A stretch of 10,135 bases of DNA, taken from contig CAZKNG010000083.1 of assembly GCA_964554125.1 (NCBI GenBank), positions 1 to 10,135 on the forward strand, written 5' to 3'. Of the stretch, positions 1 to 7,150 are shown piece after piece. The notes beneath the pieces were generated by a model that was not told the origin of the DNA, did not search any database, and worked only from the letters and a program-made list of their open reading frames with translations. Position numbers and translations under genes: made by a program. The stretch comes from JAGHBT01 sp035311885 (GTDB lineage Bacteria > Krumholzibacteriota > Krumholzibacteriia > Krumholzibacteriales > WJIX01). Numbering within the stretch: position 1 is the stretch's first letter; every line of letters begins with the position of its first letter.

Positions 1-2192
1 GCAATAACCCTTCCTTGACCTAGCCAGTTAACATCAAGAGCCTCGATATACCCCTTTTGAGCTTGAAGACGGCAAACTACCGGCGGCAGAATATTTTCTC
101 CCGTAATATCAAGATAAAACTCTCCGCCACTGTCATCCTTTATTACCGTATCTGGTGTTACCGTTGATAGCACAGGCCGGGGACTTCCGGCCCTGAAAAA
201 GGCTTCAATATATCCGTAACCGGACTGAATACCGCGTATACTGACCGGTGTTACAAAGCCCCCGTTACTTCTGCTGTCAGGTGTCGTCTCCGATCTGAAA
301 GAGGTTTTCCCTGTCCCCCCGGGAAACGGGTCGAACCTGTCGCCGTAATTATCTCCGGAAAGTATATCGTAATCACCGTCCGCCTCTTCGAGGACCACAC
401 CCCTTGCCTGTTCGTCAGAACTGCCGCCGCTGTTCTTAAGTTCTGAATAGGCTATTGAATTTTCAGCGTGCCAGACCAGCAGCCCTTCTCCGGGCAAATA
501 TCTGTCAAAACCCCTTTTGTCTCTATATGAAACGAGGAAGTATTCTGAAGACAGGGTGTCGCATCTCCAGCCGCCAGCGTCAGTCTCAAAATCAGAATAA
601 TAATCTAGGCCTCCCCCTTTTACCGATATATTATCGATACTGAAAACCCGGCAGCCGTCAGAATCGTACCCTCCGTCTTCATCACTATTATTAAAATCTG
701 ACAAAAAGAGAAAACGCAGGGTAAAGTCAGATTGATCCTCCGGAAGATAATCGGACAGAACGATCATTTCATCCGGGTAAAGGATTCTGCCGGTGTAAGC
801 GGCTAAAGTGTCTGTTGTTCCGCCGGCCTCGAGCAGTGTGTAACCAAAATCATACCCCTCCTCGAGATCCGCTGTAACGGAGTAGGAAAGTGAGCAGGCG
901 GAAGAATTATTAAGACTGAATCCCCTCGTCATAGATTCTTCCCATCCGTTTCCATATCCGGCCCCATAGTCATCCGGCCAACCCCTTGCCTCCGCCTCCC
1001 CTTCACCGCAAGCGCAGAGGAGAGAATAACCGCTCTCGCCGCTACCGCAAAACCTTCTTTTAAATCTGGCATCCGGCAGGTTCATTCTGACTACTTCTCC
1101 TGAGAGCGCTACCGGTTCAAGAGTTATCTTCCTCTCTCTCCAACCGACATCGATTACATTAACCCAGCCCAGCTGCTGCTTCGACCAGGCGCACGGATGA
1201 GCCGGAGATTCCGGATGGTCAACAGCTCCGCGTCCCATAATTCCCCAATTCCCTATACCAGCACCGGGCCCTGTATCATAAAGATCGGGAAGCCCGAGCA
1301 TATGCCCGAGTTCATGACAGAAAAGCCCAATCTCTATCAAGCTGTCTGAATTGCACGACACTGTGGGACCTATAATATAGTCCTCAATCAGTATACTGCC
1401 GCCGTTCGCCGACCGATCATTGGTGTAAAGAGGCTCTCCGCTCTCATCCCAAATTGAGAAAGACGCGGAATGAGACCACATATGATTTGTAAACCAATCG
1501 CATTCCGCTCCTCTAGTCGGTGTGACAATAAAGAGAATATCAACATACCCGTCATCGTCGCCGGAGTTGGGTATTCCGTCGGGACCGTCATTATCATATT
1601 CTCCAAAGTCGACATATGGGTCAACGCCCGTAACGGCATCGGAAATAAACTCACCGGTTCTTGAATCAACAGGATCGAGCCCCCAGTTTTGAAATCCTCC
1701 GGTATAATATTTTTCAGAACCGGAGAGCGGAACCCAGCCGTAAAGATCCCCTTCGACATTCAGAAGCCCGAGAGAAACTTCATTATAATAATCATTCATA
1801 GTGCCGGTTTCTGACGGCCCGCTGAAAAGTGCTCCATGAAAAACAGCGGAATCAGCCGCAGACTCAGCTGTATATGCGGAATCGCTGTAAAGCCCCATCA
1901 ACACCGGAATGTTTAAGTCTCCCGATATAACTCCTCCCGTGGCGCCTTTCATACCTGAACTGAAGGTGAGAATCGGTCCTCGTGATGCGCCCTCTCCCCT
2001 TCCCAGCATTTTTCTGTACGCCCATCTGTGCTCCAGGGTAAAAAGCCCTTTATTTTCTTCCAGTAACTTTACAACATCGCTGGGCAACCGGCCGCCGTTT
2101 CGAGGATATACGATTCCGCTCTCCGCTTTTGCGCAGATTATCAGAACTGAAATGAAAAGGAGCAGAATTATTCCGCCGCGCTTTTTCCGCAT
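1..2192 (-). CDS. Secreted M6-family (immune inhibitor A-like) metalloprotease, partial at C-terminus
   Basis: The minus-strand frame is open from an ATG at 2192-2190 to the window edge (about 730 residues), so the C-terminal end is missing. The N-terminus is a Sec signal peptide: basic MRKKR, a hydrophobic stretch to about residue 21, and a likely cut after AKA near residue 23. A prodomain-like stretch follows. The zinc site is HELGHMLGLPD at residues 293-303, matching HExxHxxGxxD of family M6 (ligands H293, H297, D303; catalytic E294). NWGIMGRG just after it is a plausible Met-turn. From about 395 to 545 there is an immune-inhibitor-A-like beta-sandwich ending in SIDNISV and FETDAGGW (535-542). 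The M6 signature PGEGLLVWH follows (H575), then an Ig-like region at the edge. Ten or more cysteines in an exported protein suggest disulfides. Probable role: extracellular protein degradation. No strong Shine-Dalgarno precedes the ATG; a TTG at 2213 behind GGGAAAG is an alternative start. The gene lies 42 bases after the lipoprotein gene. Confidence 0.93.
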   Translation of the reverse strand, partial: MRKKRGGIILLLFISVLIICAKAESGIVYPRNGGRLPSDVVKLLEENKGLFTLEHRWAYRKMLGRGEGASRGPILTFSSGMKGATGGVISGDLNIPVLMGLYSDSAYTAESAADSAVFHGALFSGPSETGTMNDYYNEVSLGLLNVEGDLYGWVPLSGSEKYYTGGFQNWGLDPVDSRTGEFISDAVTGVDPYVDFGEYDNDGPDGIPNSGDDDGYVDILFIVTPTRGAECDWFTNHMWSHSASFSIWDESGEPLYTNDRSANGGSILIEDYIIGPTVSCNSDSLIEIGLFCHELGHMLGLPDLYDTGPGAGIGNWGIMGRGAVDHPESPAHPCAWSKQQLGWVNVIDVGWRERKITLEPVALSGEVVRMNLPDARFKRRFCGSGESGYSLLCACGEGEAEARGWPDDYGAGYGNGWEESMTRGFSLNNSSACSLSYSVTADLEEGYDFGYTLLEAGGTTDTLAAYTGRILYPDEMIVLSDYLPEDQSDFTLRFLFLSDFNNSDEDGGYDSDGCRVFSIDNISVKGGGLDYYSDFETDAGGWRCDTLSSEYFLVSYRDKRGFDRYLPGEGLLVWHAENSIAYSELKNSGGSSDEQARGVVLEEADGDYDILSGDNYGDRFDPFPGGTGKTSFRSETTPDSRSNGGFVTPVSIRGIQSGYGYIEAFFRAGSPRPVLSTVTPDTVIKDDSGGEFYLDITGENILPPVVCRLQAQKGYIEALDVNWLGQGRVI

Positions 2193-2234
2193 AGATTTTG
2201 GTCTTAAAGTCAAAATGACTTTCCCGTCAGGTCT

Positions 2235-2828
2235 CTAGGGATTTACAACCGCCTTGTAGGAAGCGGCTCTTATTTCAATATTTGCGTCACAATCAACTAC
2301 ACCCAGAAAATCACCTTTCTTATCGGGCAAAATAGATATAACCGCGTTCTTCAGACTATTATTAACCCGGAAAGTAAAAGTATGAAGAAGAAGGCTCGGA
2401 CCGGAAACACACGGGAATCCTTCACTTATTCCTTCCTTGATTCTTCCGAGAGTAAGGGTTCTTTCCCTGTAATAATCGTCTGAAACCAGTTCAATACCTT
2501 CAGGCAGGCTCAGCCTCCACTGAACAGCATTTATACTTATCTCTTCAGGGTATTTTATAATGAGATAACCTTTGAATTCCTTCTGGTCATCCTCAAGGGT
2601 GATTGTCCTCTTTGTTGCTTCTTTATCAAAGTAGATCCCGAAACCAACCTCCTCGGAAGTGTACGAAAGAATTTCCTCTTCCCCTCCCTTTTTAATATTG
2701 CTCTCCTGCTTGCTGCCGGACTTTGAATCAAGTTCTGCTGAACTATTATCCTTATCGGAACATGAAAAGATGAAAAAGGCTGCGGCAAAAAGAGAAACAG
2801 TTACAAAAAGAAAATTATGCGGCTTCAT
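2235..2828 (-). CDS. Lipoprotein with a cohesin-like beta-sandwich domain, function unknown
   Basis: The protein has 197 residues from the ATG at 2828-2826. That start is preferred because GGGGG at 2839-2835 sits 6 bases upstream and the protein then begins with a clean lipoprotein signal: MKPHNF, a hydrophobic stretch, and IFSC with Cys23 as the lipidation site. A longer frame from TTG at 2906 would put 26 extra residues before the signal and has no better ribosome site. Ser follows Cys23, consistent with outer-membrane placement if the cell is diderm. Residues 24-50 are a Ser/Lys/Glu-rich linker. The remainder, starting at VGFGIYFD, looks like a beta-sandwich of the cohesin-like sort seen in surface proteins of Krumholzibacteria and Eisenbacteria: an outward-facing strand pattern, a LPEG turn, and two Cys near FPCVSG and VVDCDA. 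The family resemblance is from memory and the function is unknown. It is probably co-transcribed with the M6 protease downstream and may help anchor or present it (inference). Confidence 0.8.
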   Translation of the reverse strand: MKPHNFLFVTVSLFAAAFFIFSCSDKDNSSAELDSKSGSKQESNIKKGGEEEILSYTSEEVGFGIYFDKEATKRTITLEDDQKEFKGYLIIKYPEEISINAVQWRLSLPEGIELVSDDYYRERTLTLGRIKEGISEGFPCVSGPSLLLHTFTFRVNNSLKNAVISILPDKKGDFLGVVDCDANIEIRAASYKAVVNP

Positions 2829-2834
2829 ATTCAA

Positions 2835-2839
2835 CCCCC
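2835..2839 (-). promoter_or_regulatory. Ribosome binding site of the lipoprotein gene
   Basis: GGGGG on the minus strand lies 6 bases before the ATG at 2828. It is G-rich rather than canonical GGAGG, but together with the signal peptide that starts exactly there it decides the ATG over the upstream TTG at 2906. Confidence 0.5.
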
Positions 2840-2943
2840 AATAAAAGTGTGAATTACAACCTGCGGGATTCAGACCCAAATACAAATAAAGATAGCAATC
2901 GTTCAAAAAAAACCACGGATCCGCCTGTTATACTCCTCTTCTA

Positions 2944-2972
2944 ATATTAATACCAGAAGATGGAAAAAACAA
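2944..2972 (-). promoter_or_regulatory. Candidate sigma70-like promoter for the lipoprotein/protease pair
   Basis: On the minus strand TTGTTT (2972-2967) and TAATAT (2949-2944) are separated by 17 bases, reading toward the lipoprotein gene. The start of transcription would lie near 2937, giving a leader of about 110 bases. The surrounding DNA is AT-rich, so a chance match is quite possible. Confidence 0.35.
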
Positions 2973-3035
2973 CAGAATTAATTATCCGGAGCCGTCGTAT
3001 AGAGCTGAAACAAAAACCTGTTACAATGAACGGGG

Positions 3036-3047
3036 GTGACCGGTCAC
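3036..3047. repeat. 12-bp perfect palindrome, possible operator
   Basis: GTGACCGGTCAC is its own reverse complement and lies about 130 bases upstream of the carboxyltransferase promoter, in the divergent region. It is the size and symmetry of a dimeric repressor site. No regulator gene lies beside it, so its role is open. Confidence 0.4.
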
Positions 3048-3177
3048 AGATTCGATATACAGGGTAAAATCCAGGGGAGCGAATCTCAAAACCCGGAGTG
3101 ACAATTTTCTAACCGGGGGAATAGACCTCATCTGACACTATCCGGCAAGAGGAAGGTGAAAAATCAATTTATTCCGA

Positions 3178-3210
3178 TTGACCACTCAGGGGATCTTCCT
3201 CTATTATAAT
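3178..3210 (+). promoter_or_regulatory. Sigma70-like promoter of the carboxyltransferase gene
   Basis: TTGACC at 3178-3183 is a near-consensus -35 box. Two overlapping -10 choices follow: TATTAT at 3202-3207 (18-base spacer) or the exact consensus TATAAT at 3205-3210 (21-base spacer, long). Transcription would begin near 3215, leaving a leader of about 55 bases before the TTG start. Confidence 0.6.
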
Positions 3211-3254
3211 TTACGCACGCGGATATAAAAATTTACTGAACTGAAAGATCTCCC

Positions 3255-3264
3255 AGGGGGAGGG
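3255..3264 (+). promoter_or_regulatory. Strong ribosome binding site deciding a TTG start
   Basis: AGGGGGAGGG, containing GGAGG at 3259-3263, ends 4-5 bases before TTG at 3269. This supports the rare start codon; the protein then begins at the N-terminal helix expected for the family. Confidence 0.8.
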
Positions 3265-3268
3265 AAAA

Positions 3269-4822
3269 TTGGAATCGAAAGAGGAAAAATATAAAAAACT
3301 GAAAGAAAACAGAAGAAAAGCGCTTCTTGCGGGAGGAAAAGCCCGTATAGAAAAGATTCACAAATCAGGACGTCTTACAGCCAGAGAACGTATTCATCTT
3401 CTATTCGATGAGGGAACTTTTCAGGAAACCGGGGTTTTCGTTACCCACCGTTCAACATGGCCGGGAATGGAAAAAAAGAAAATAGTCGGCGACGGCGTTA
3501 TATGCGGATATGGATTGGTAAACGGAAGACATACCTACGCATTCGCCCAGGACTTCTCCGTCCTCGGTGGATCTCTAAGCGAAGCCAACACCCGTAAGAT
3601 TGCACGGCTACAGGAAAAGGCTCTTGAGAACGGAGCGCCGATAATAGGGATGAACGACAGCGGCGGAGCGAGAATCCAGGAAGGCGTGGCGAGCCTGGCG
3701 GGGGTCGCGGATATATTCCTCAGAAACACTCTTTCTTCAGGTGTTGTCCCCCAGATTTCGGCAATAATGGGGCCCAGCGCGGGAGGAGCGGTTTACTCTC
3801 CAGCGCTTACAGACTTTGTGTTTATGGTCGAAAACACGAGTCATATGTTTATCACGGGGCCCAATGTTATAAAAAAAGTTACACATGAAGATATTTCTCA
3901 GGAAGAACTTGGGGGCGCGGTTACTCACAATACCAAGAGCGGAGTAGCTCACTTTCTCGCCGCAGATGACGAAAGCTGTATCGATATGATAAAGACCCTG
4001 CTTTCCTTCCTTCCACAGAACAATCTGGAAAACCCTCCCACCACAGCTTCCGGCGACGATCCTGCACGTACAGAAAAGAAATTGAATAAAATCGTCCCAA
4101 ACGATCCCAGAACCCCTTACGATATACTCAAAGTCATTGAACTTATCGTCGATAACGGTCAATTCTTTGAAGTCCAGGCCCTTCACAGCAAGAATGTCGT
4201 TATCGGGCTTGCCAGAATGAATGGGCACGTTATAGGAATAGTAGCCAATCAACCGGCCCATCTTGCCGGAGTTCTCGACATCGAAGGCTCAATCAAGGCT
4301 GCCAGGTTCGTGAGATTCTGCGACGCTTTCAACATCCCTCTTCTTACGCTGGAAGATGTACCGGGATTTCTGCCGGGAACCGACCAGGAATGGCAAGGTA
4401 TTATCAAACACGGCGCTAAACTTATTTTCGCCTACTGCGAGGCCACGGTTCCAAAACTCACTGTTGTAACAAGGAAGGCATACGGCGGAGCGTATTGCGT
4501 GATGTCCAGCAAGCATATTCGTTCAGATTACAATATTGCGTGGCCCACGGCGGAGCTCGCGGTTATGGGAGCTGAGGGGGCGGCAAACATCCTTTACCGA
4601 AAAGATATCAAGAACTCAGAGAACCCGGAAGAAAAACTCGCCGAAAAGATAGATGAATATGAAAAAGCTTTTGCTAACCCTTATATCGCCGCCAGTATGG
4701 GTTACTTAGACGATGTAATAATGCCTGAAAACACAAGGCCGATGATAATTCAAGCTCTTGAAAATTTACTTAACAAAAGACAGGAGCTGCCCCCCAAGAA
4801 ACACGGTAATATTCCTCTGTAG
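3269..4822 (+). CDS. pccB: Acyl-CoA carboxylase carboxyltransferase subunit, propionyl-CoA carboxylase beta type
   Basis: This 517-residue protein is the usual length for the biotin-dependent carboxyltransferase family (PccB/MmdA). In the cytoplasm it moves the carboxyl group from carboxybiotin to an acyl-CoA, most likely propionyl-CoA to (S)-methylmalonyl-CoA. The N-terminal carboxyltransferase half has NDSGGARIQEG (129-139) and MGPSAGGAVYSPALTDF (167-183), the glycine-rich oxyanion and CoA-binding elements. The C-terminal half has GFLPGTDQEW (366-375) and RKAYGGAYCVMSSKH (402-416), and the protein ends KHGNIPL, close to the KHANIPL end of human PCCB. Cys410 sits where human PCCB has Asp, a position known to tune acyl-chain choice, so substrate is not fully certain. 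Methylmalonyl-CoA decarboxylase alpha is an alternative, but none of its membrane partners is present. The biotin carboxylase and biotin carrier subunits are not in the window. Start is TTG with a strong ribosome site. The gene is alone on its strand and convergent with hbd. Confidence 0.93.
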   Translation: MESKEEKYKKLKENRRKALLAGGKARIEKIHKSGRLTARERIHLLFDEGTFQETGVFVTHRSTWPGMEKKKIVGDGVICGYGLVNGRHTYAFAQDFSVLGGSLSEANTRKIARLQEKALENGAPIIGMNDSGGARIQEGVASLAGVADIFLRNTLSSGVVPQISAIMGPSAGGAVYSPALTDFVFMVENTSHMFITGPNVIKKVTHEDISQEELGGAVTHNTKSGVAHFLAADDESCIDMIKTLLSFLPQNNLENPPTTASGDDPARTEKKLNKIVPNDPRTPYDILKVIELIVDNGQFFEVQALHSKNVVIGLARMNGHVIGIVANQPAHLAGVLDIEGSIKAARFVRFCDAFNIPLLTLEDVPGFLPGTDQEWQGIIKHGAKLIFAYCEATVPKLTVVTRKAYGGAYCVMSSKHIRSDYNIAWPTAELAVMGAEGAANILYRKDIKNSENPEEKLAEKIDEYEKAFANPYIAASMGYLDDVIMPENTRPMIIQALENLLNKRQELPPKKHGNIPL

Positions 4823-4928
4823 TACTATACCCTTCAGGGGGGTTCACAATAAAACTCCATAGAAAAGAATGTCGGGCCTTCCCGCAACCGCTGATCCCGA
4901 TAAAAGGGTTGAAAATATCTCTGACCGA
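4823..4928. other. Convergent intergenic region without a convincing terminator
   Basis: The 106 bases lie between the stops of the carboxyltransferase and hbd genes. Only weak hairpins are visible: CCC-TTCA-GGG at 4830-4839, and CGGG-CCTT-CCCG at 4873-4884, which on the minus strand is followed by the T-rich ATTCTTTTCT. Neither stem exceeds 4 bp, so termination here is expected from context but not shown. Confidence 0.4.
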
Positions 4929-5780
4929 TCAGTCATATTCGTAAAAACCGCGGCCTGTTTTCCTTCCCAGATGTCCAGCCTCGACCTTCTTGACAAGAAG
5001 CGGGCAGGGCCTGTATTTAGGATCTCCAAAACCGTTCTGAAGAACCCTCAGAATATTAAGGCATATATCAAGCCCGATAAGATCCGCGAGAGCGAGCGGT
5101 CCCATGGGATGAGCCATCCCCAGTTTCATTACCCCGTCGATGGCTTCCTTTTCAGCAACCCCCTCCATCAGGCAGAAACAGGCTTCATTAATCATGGGCA
5201 TGAGGACTCTGTTCGCTACAAATCCAGGATAATCATTAGCTTCAAGGGGCACCTTCTGAAGCTTTTCGCTGAGTGATACAACTGTATCTGTCGTCTCGTC
5301 TTCTGTAGCCAGGCCTCTTATTACCTCAACCAGTTTCATAACAGGCACCGGATTCATAAAGTGCATTCCTATAAACTTCCCGGGCCTTGACGTCTCTGAA
5401 GCGAGTGATGTTATTGATATAGAAGAGGTATTACTCGCGAAAATAACATCACTGCCGCATAGAGAATCAAACTTTCTGAAAATCTCAGATTTAGCATTGA
5501 AATCTTCGAATATGGCCTCGACGAGAATATCACAATCGGAGGCATCTTCAGCTTGAGTAACTGTCTTTATCCTGCTCATGATGTTGTCAATTTCTTTCTC
5601 TTCTATCTTGCCCTTCTTGGCCATTCTACCGAGGTTTTTCGTTATAGTTTTCACCGCCCGATTCAGAAAATCCTCTTTTACATCCAGCATTGTAACTTCG
5701 AAACCGTTCTGGGCGAATACCTGAGCGATTCCGTTGCCCATTGTACCCGCGCCAGCTACCGTAACCTTTTTTATACTCAT
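4929..5780 (-). CDS. hbd: 3-hydroxybutyryl-CoA dehydrogenase
   Basis: This 283-residue protein has the full length of single-function Hbd enzymes and catalyses NAD(P)-dependent interconversion of 3-hydroxybutyryl-CoA and acetoacetyl-CoA in the cytoplasm. The N-terminal Rossmann fold has VAGAGTMGNGIA with Gly10, Gly12 and Gly15. Asp33 at the end of the second strand favours NAD(H) over NADP(H). The catalytic set is in place: Ser119 in SNTSSI, His140 in GMHFMNPVPVMKLVE, Glu152 and Asn190 in VANRV. The C-terminal 3HCDH domain runs from about 185 and ends GRKTGRGFYEY. There is no enoyl-CoA hydratase domain, so it is not a FadB-type fusion. GGGAGGT lies 8 bases before the ATG. It follows the thiolase gene by 60 bases on the same strand, and the two catalyse successive steps; direction (oxidation or butyrate synthesis) cannot be read from the sequence. 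Confidence 0.95.
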   Translation of the reverse strand: MSIKKVTVAGAGTMGNGIAQVFAQNGFEVTMLDVKEDFLNRAVKTITKNLGRMAKKGKIEEKEIDNIMSRIKTVTQAEDASDCDILVEAIFEDFNAKSEIFRKFDSLCGSDVIFASNTSSISITSLASETSRPGKFIGMHFMNPVPVMKLVEVIRGLATEDETTDTVVSLSEKLQKVPLEANDYPGFVANRVLMPMINEACFCLMEGVAEKEAIDGVMKLGMAHPMGPLALADLIGLDICLNILRVLQNGFGDPKYRPCPLLVKKVEAGHLGRKTGRGFYEYD

Positions 5781-5840
5781 ATAAACCGACCTCCCGCAGA
5801 AACAGTGAAATTATTGCCCGGTGATAAATTTATTGCAGTC

Positions 5841-7025
5841 CTAAATCATCTCAACGCTCAGAGCGACAGCGTTTCCTCCTCCGAGGCATAGAGTCGCCAG
5901 CCCGGTGCCGCCTCCCGTTCTCTTCAGCGCGTAGAGAAGGGTTACGAGCACTCTGGCACCGGAACACCCGATAGGATGGCCTAAAGCCACAGCTCCGCCG
6001 TGAATGTTGATTTTCTCTGCATTCATGCCCAGCTCGTTAATAATAGCGCACGGCTGAACGGCAAAAGCTTCATTGAGTTCGATCAGATCAAAATCGTCTA
6101 TCTTCATCCCCGTTTTATCAAGGAGTTTTGAAACCGCCACTGTCGGAGCCATCATAACCCATTCCGGATCCATACCCCCCGTAGCATATCCTGTTATTCT
6201 GGCAATTGGTTTCACACCCATATCCTTAGCTTTCCTGTCTGTCATAAGGGTCATAGCTGAGGCGGCGTCACTTATCTGTGAAGAGTTGCCCGCCGTAACG
6301 GTACCTCCCTCTTTGAAAGCAGGTTTGAGCTTTGAGAGAGCTTCCATGTTGGTGTCTGAACGAGGGCCTTCATCCTTGTCAATTGTTACAGGTTCACCCT
6401 TCCTCCTGGGCACGGAGACCGGAACTATCTCCTCGTCCAGCCAGCCTTCCTCGCGTGCTTTTACAGCTTTCCGGTGACTTTCCAGAGCATATTCGTCCTG
6501 CTGCTCTCTTGAAATATGATACTTTTCAGCAACCAGTTCTCCCGTGTTACCCATATGAAAATCATTATAAATATCCCATAGTCCGTCATAGACCATGGCG
6601 TCAACCAGCTTGCCGTCTCCCAGCCTGTATCCCGTTCTGGCTTTTCGTAGAATATACGGAGCATTACTCATACTTTCCATACCGCCTGTTACCACTATCT
6701 CTTCATCACCCAGTTTTATTGCCTGAGCTCCGAGTACAACCGCTTTCAGTCCCGAACCGCAAACCTTGTTGATCGTCATAGCACCTACCGAAGTTGACAC
6801 TCCTCCGTAAATAGCTGCCTGGCGGGCGGGATTCTGCCCTAAACCCGCTCCGAGCACCGTTCCCATAATCACTTCATCAACCTGACCGCCTTCTATACCG
6901 CTTCGCCTGATCGTTTCTGCAACTACCTTGCTGCCCAGCTTGGGTCCGCGTAATTTTGAAAGCCCTCCGCCAAATTTACCTATCGCTGTCCTTACAGCCC
7001 CGGCTATAACTACTTCACTCTTCAA
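5841..7025 (-). CDS. atoB: Acetyl-CoA C-acetyltransferase (thiolase)
   Basis: This 394-residue protein is a complete type II thiolase, joining two acetyl-CoA to acetoacetyl-CoA or splitting acetoacetyl-CoA with CoA. The acylated nucleophile is Cys89 in NKVCGSGLKAV. The second half carries NEAFAVQ (318-324), His350 in GGAVALGHPIGCSGAR and the general acid/base Cys380 in CLGGGNAVAL. HMGNTGE and GNSSQISD are the usual CoA-loop and mid-protein motifs. The length and the single-domain form favour the biosynthetic or acetoacetyl-CoA-specific group over long-chain FadA, though chain length cannot be proven. Translation begins at TTG with AAGGAG 6 bases upstream. It is followed closely by hbd, the next enzyme in the path, and preceded by a 125-base AT-rich gap after the mutase small subunit, so thiolase and hbd could form their own transcription unit. 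Confidence 0.95.
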   Translation of the reverse strand: MKSEVVIAGAVRTAIGKFGGGLSKLRGPKLGSKVVAETIRRSGIEGGQVDEVIMGTVLGAGLGQNPARQAAIYGGVSTSVGAMTINKVCGSGLKAVVLGAQAIKLGDEEIVVTGGMESMSNAPYILRKARTGYRLGDGKLVDAMVYDGLWDIYNDFHMGNTGELVAEKYHISREQQDEYALESHRKAVKAREEGWLDEEIVPVSVPRRKGEPVTIDKDEGPRSDTNMEALSKLKPAFKEGGTVTAGNSSQISDAASAMTLMTDRKAKDMGVKPIARITGYATGGMDPEWVMMAPTVAVSKLLDKTGMKIDDFDLIELNEAFAVQPCAIINELGMNAEKINIHGGAVALGHPIGCSGARVLVTLLYALKRTGGGTGLATLCLGGGNAVALSVEMI

Positions 7026-7031
7026 AGATTT

Positions 7032-7037
7032 CTCCTT
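7032..7037 (-). promoter_or_regulatory. Ribosome binding site deciding the TTG start of the thiolase
   Basis: AAGGAG on the minus strand lies 6 bases before the TTG at 7025-7023. The next codons encode KSEVVIAGAVRT, the expected thiolase N-terminus, so the TTG is the real start. Confidence 0.8.
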
Positions 7038-7047
7038 TCACACATTC

Positions 7048-7071
7048 AACGATACCGCTTCCGATATCGTT
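7048..7071. repeat. Inverted repeat in the thiolase leader
   Basis: AACGATA (7048-7054) pairs with TATCGTT (7065-7071) across a 10-base gap. It lies just upstream of the thiolase ribosome site. No T-run follows on the minus strand, so it is not a terminator; it could be a repressor site or a leader hairpin. Confidence 0.4.
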
Positions 7072-7113
7072 TATGAATAGTTAATAAATTACATTAAATA
7101 AACTCTATTACTG

Positions 7114-7130
7114 ATTGTTATATTAACAAT
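7114..7130. repeat. 17-bp interrupted palindrome between mutase and thiolase genes
   Basis: ATTGTTA-TAT-TAACAAT has 7-bp perfect arms around 3 bases. It begins 20 bases beyond the mutase small-subunit stop, in AT-rich DNA (roughly 7072-7130) that could hold a promoter for the thiolase and hbd genes. The form fits a dimeric regulator site. No clear -35/-10 pair was found. Confidence 0.4.
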
Positions 7131-7150
7131 TATCCTTTCTATACTTGTTA

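Larger units (their letters stand above)
2829..3268. other. Divergent intergenic region, 440 bases, no gene seen
   Basis: This stretch separates the leftward lipoprotein/protease pair from the rightward carboxyltransferase gene and must hold both promoters. It contains a good sigma70-like promoter at the right end, a weaker leftward candidate, a 12-bp perfect palindrome at 3036-3047, and a loose CCCGG/CCGGG inverted repeat (3092-3096 with 3113-3117, 16-base loop). A 35-codon frame from 2960 has no ribosome site and was not called. No RNA gene or riboswitch fold was recognised. Confidence 0.7.

Noticed and set aside
1388..2238. Several frames of 60-120 codons overlapping the M6 protease gene (for example 1388-1759 minus, 1909-2238 plus)
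   Set aside because: They overlap a continuous frame with signal peptide, zinc site and M6 motifs; their own translations show no domain or ribosome site.
2829..2906. Longer lipoprotein beginning at TTG 2906
   Set aside because: It would place 26 residues ahead of the lipoprotein signal; the ATG at 2828 has its own G-rich ribosome site.
2960..3067. 35-codon plus-strand frame in the divergent intergenic region
   Set aside because: It has no convincing ribosome site, no recognisable features, and ends within ordinary intergenic sequence.
3737..4261. A 174-codon minus-strand frame inside the carboxyltransferase gene
   Set aside because: It is antisense to a fully conserved protein, starts without a ribosome site and shows no recognisable domain.
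4823..4928. Bidirectional intrinsic terminator between the convergent genes
   Set aside because: The only hairpins have 3-4 bp stems, and only one is followed by a loosely T-rich stretch, so no terminator feature is claimed.
6073..6772. Two plus-strand frames of 134 and 146 codons inside the thiolase gene
   Set aside because: They are antisense shadows of a complete thiolase; the translations are Ser/Pro-rich without domains.
7026..7150. Cobalamin riboswitch upstream of the thiolase or mutase genes
   Set aside because: The gap is too short and AT-rich, with no B12-box-like conserved core; the real upstream end of the mutase operon is outside the window.
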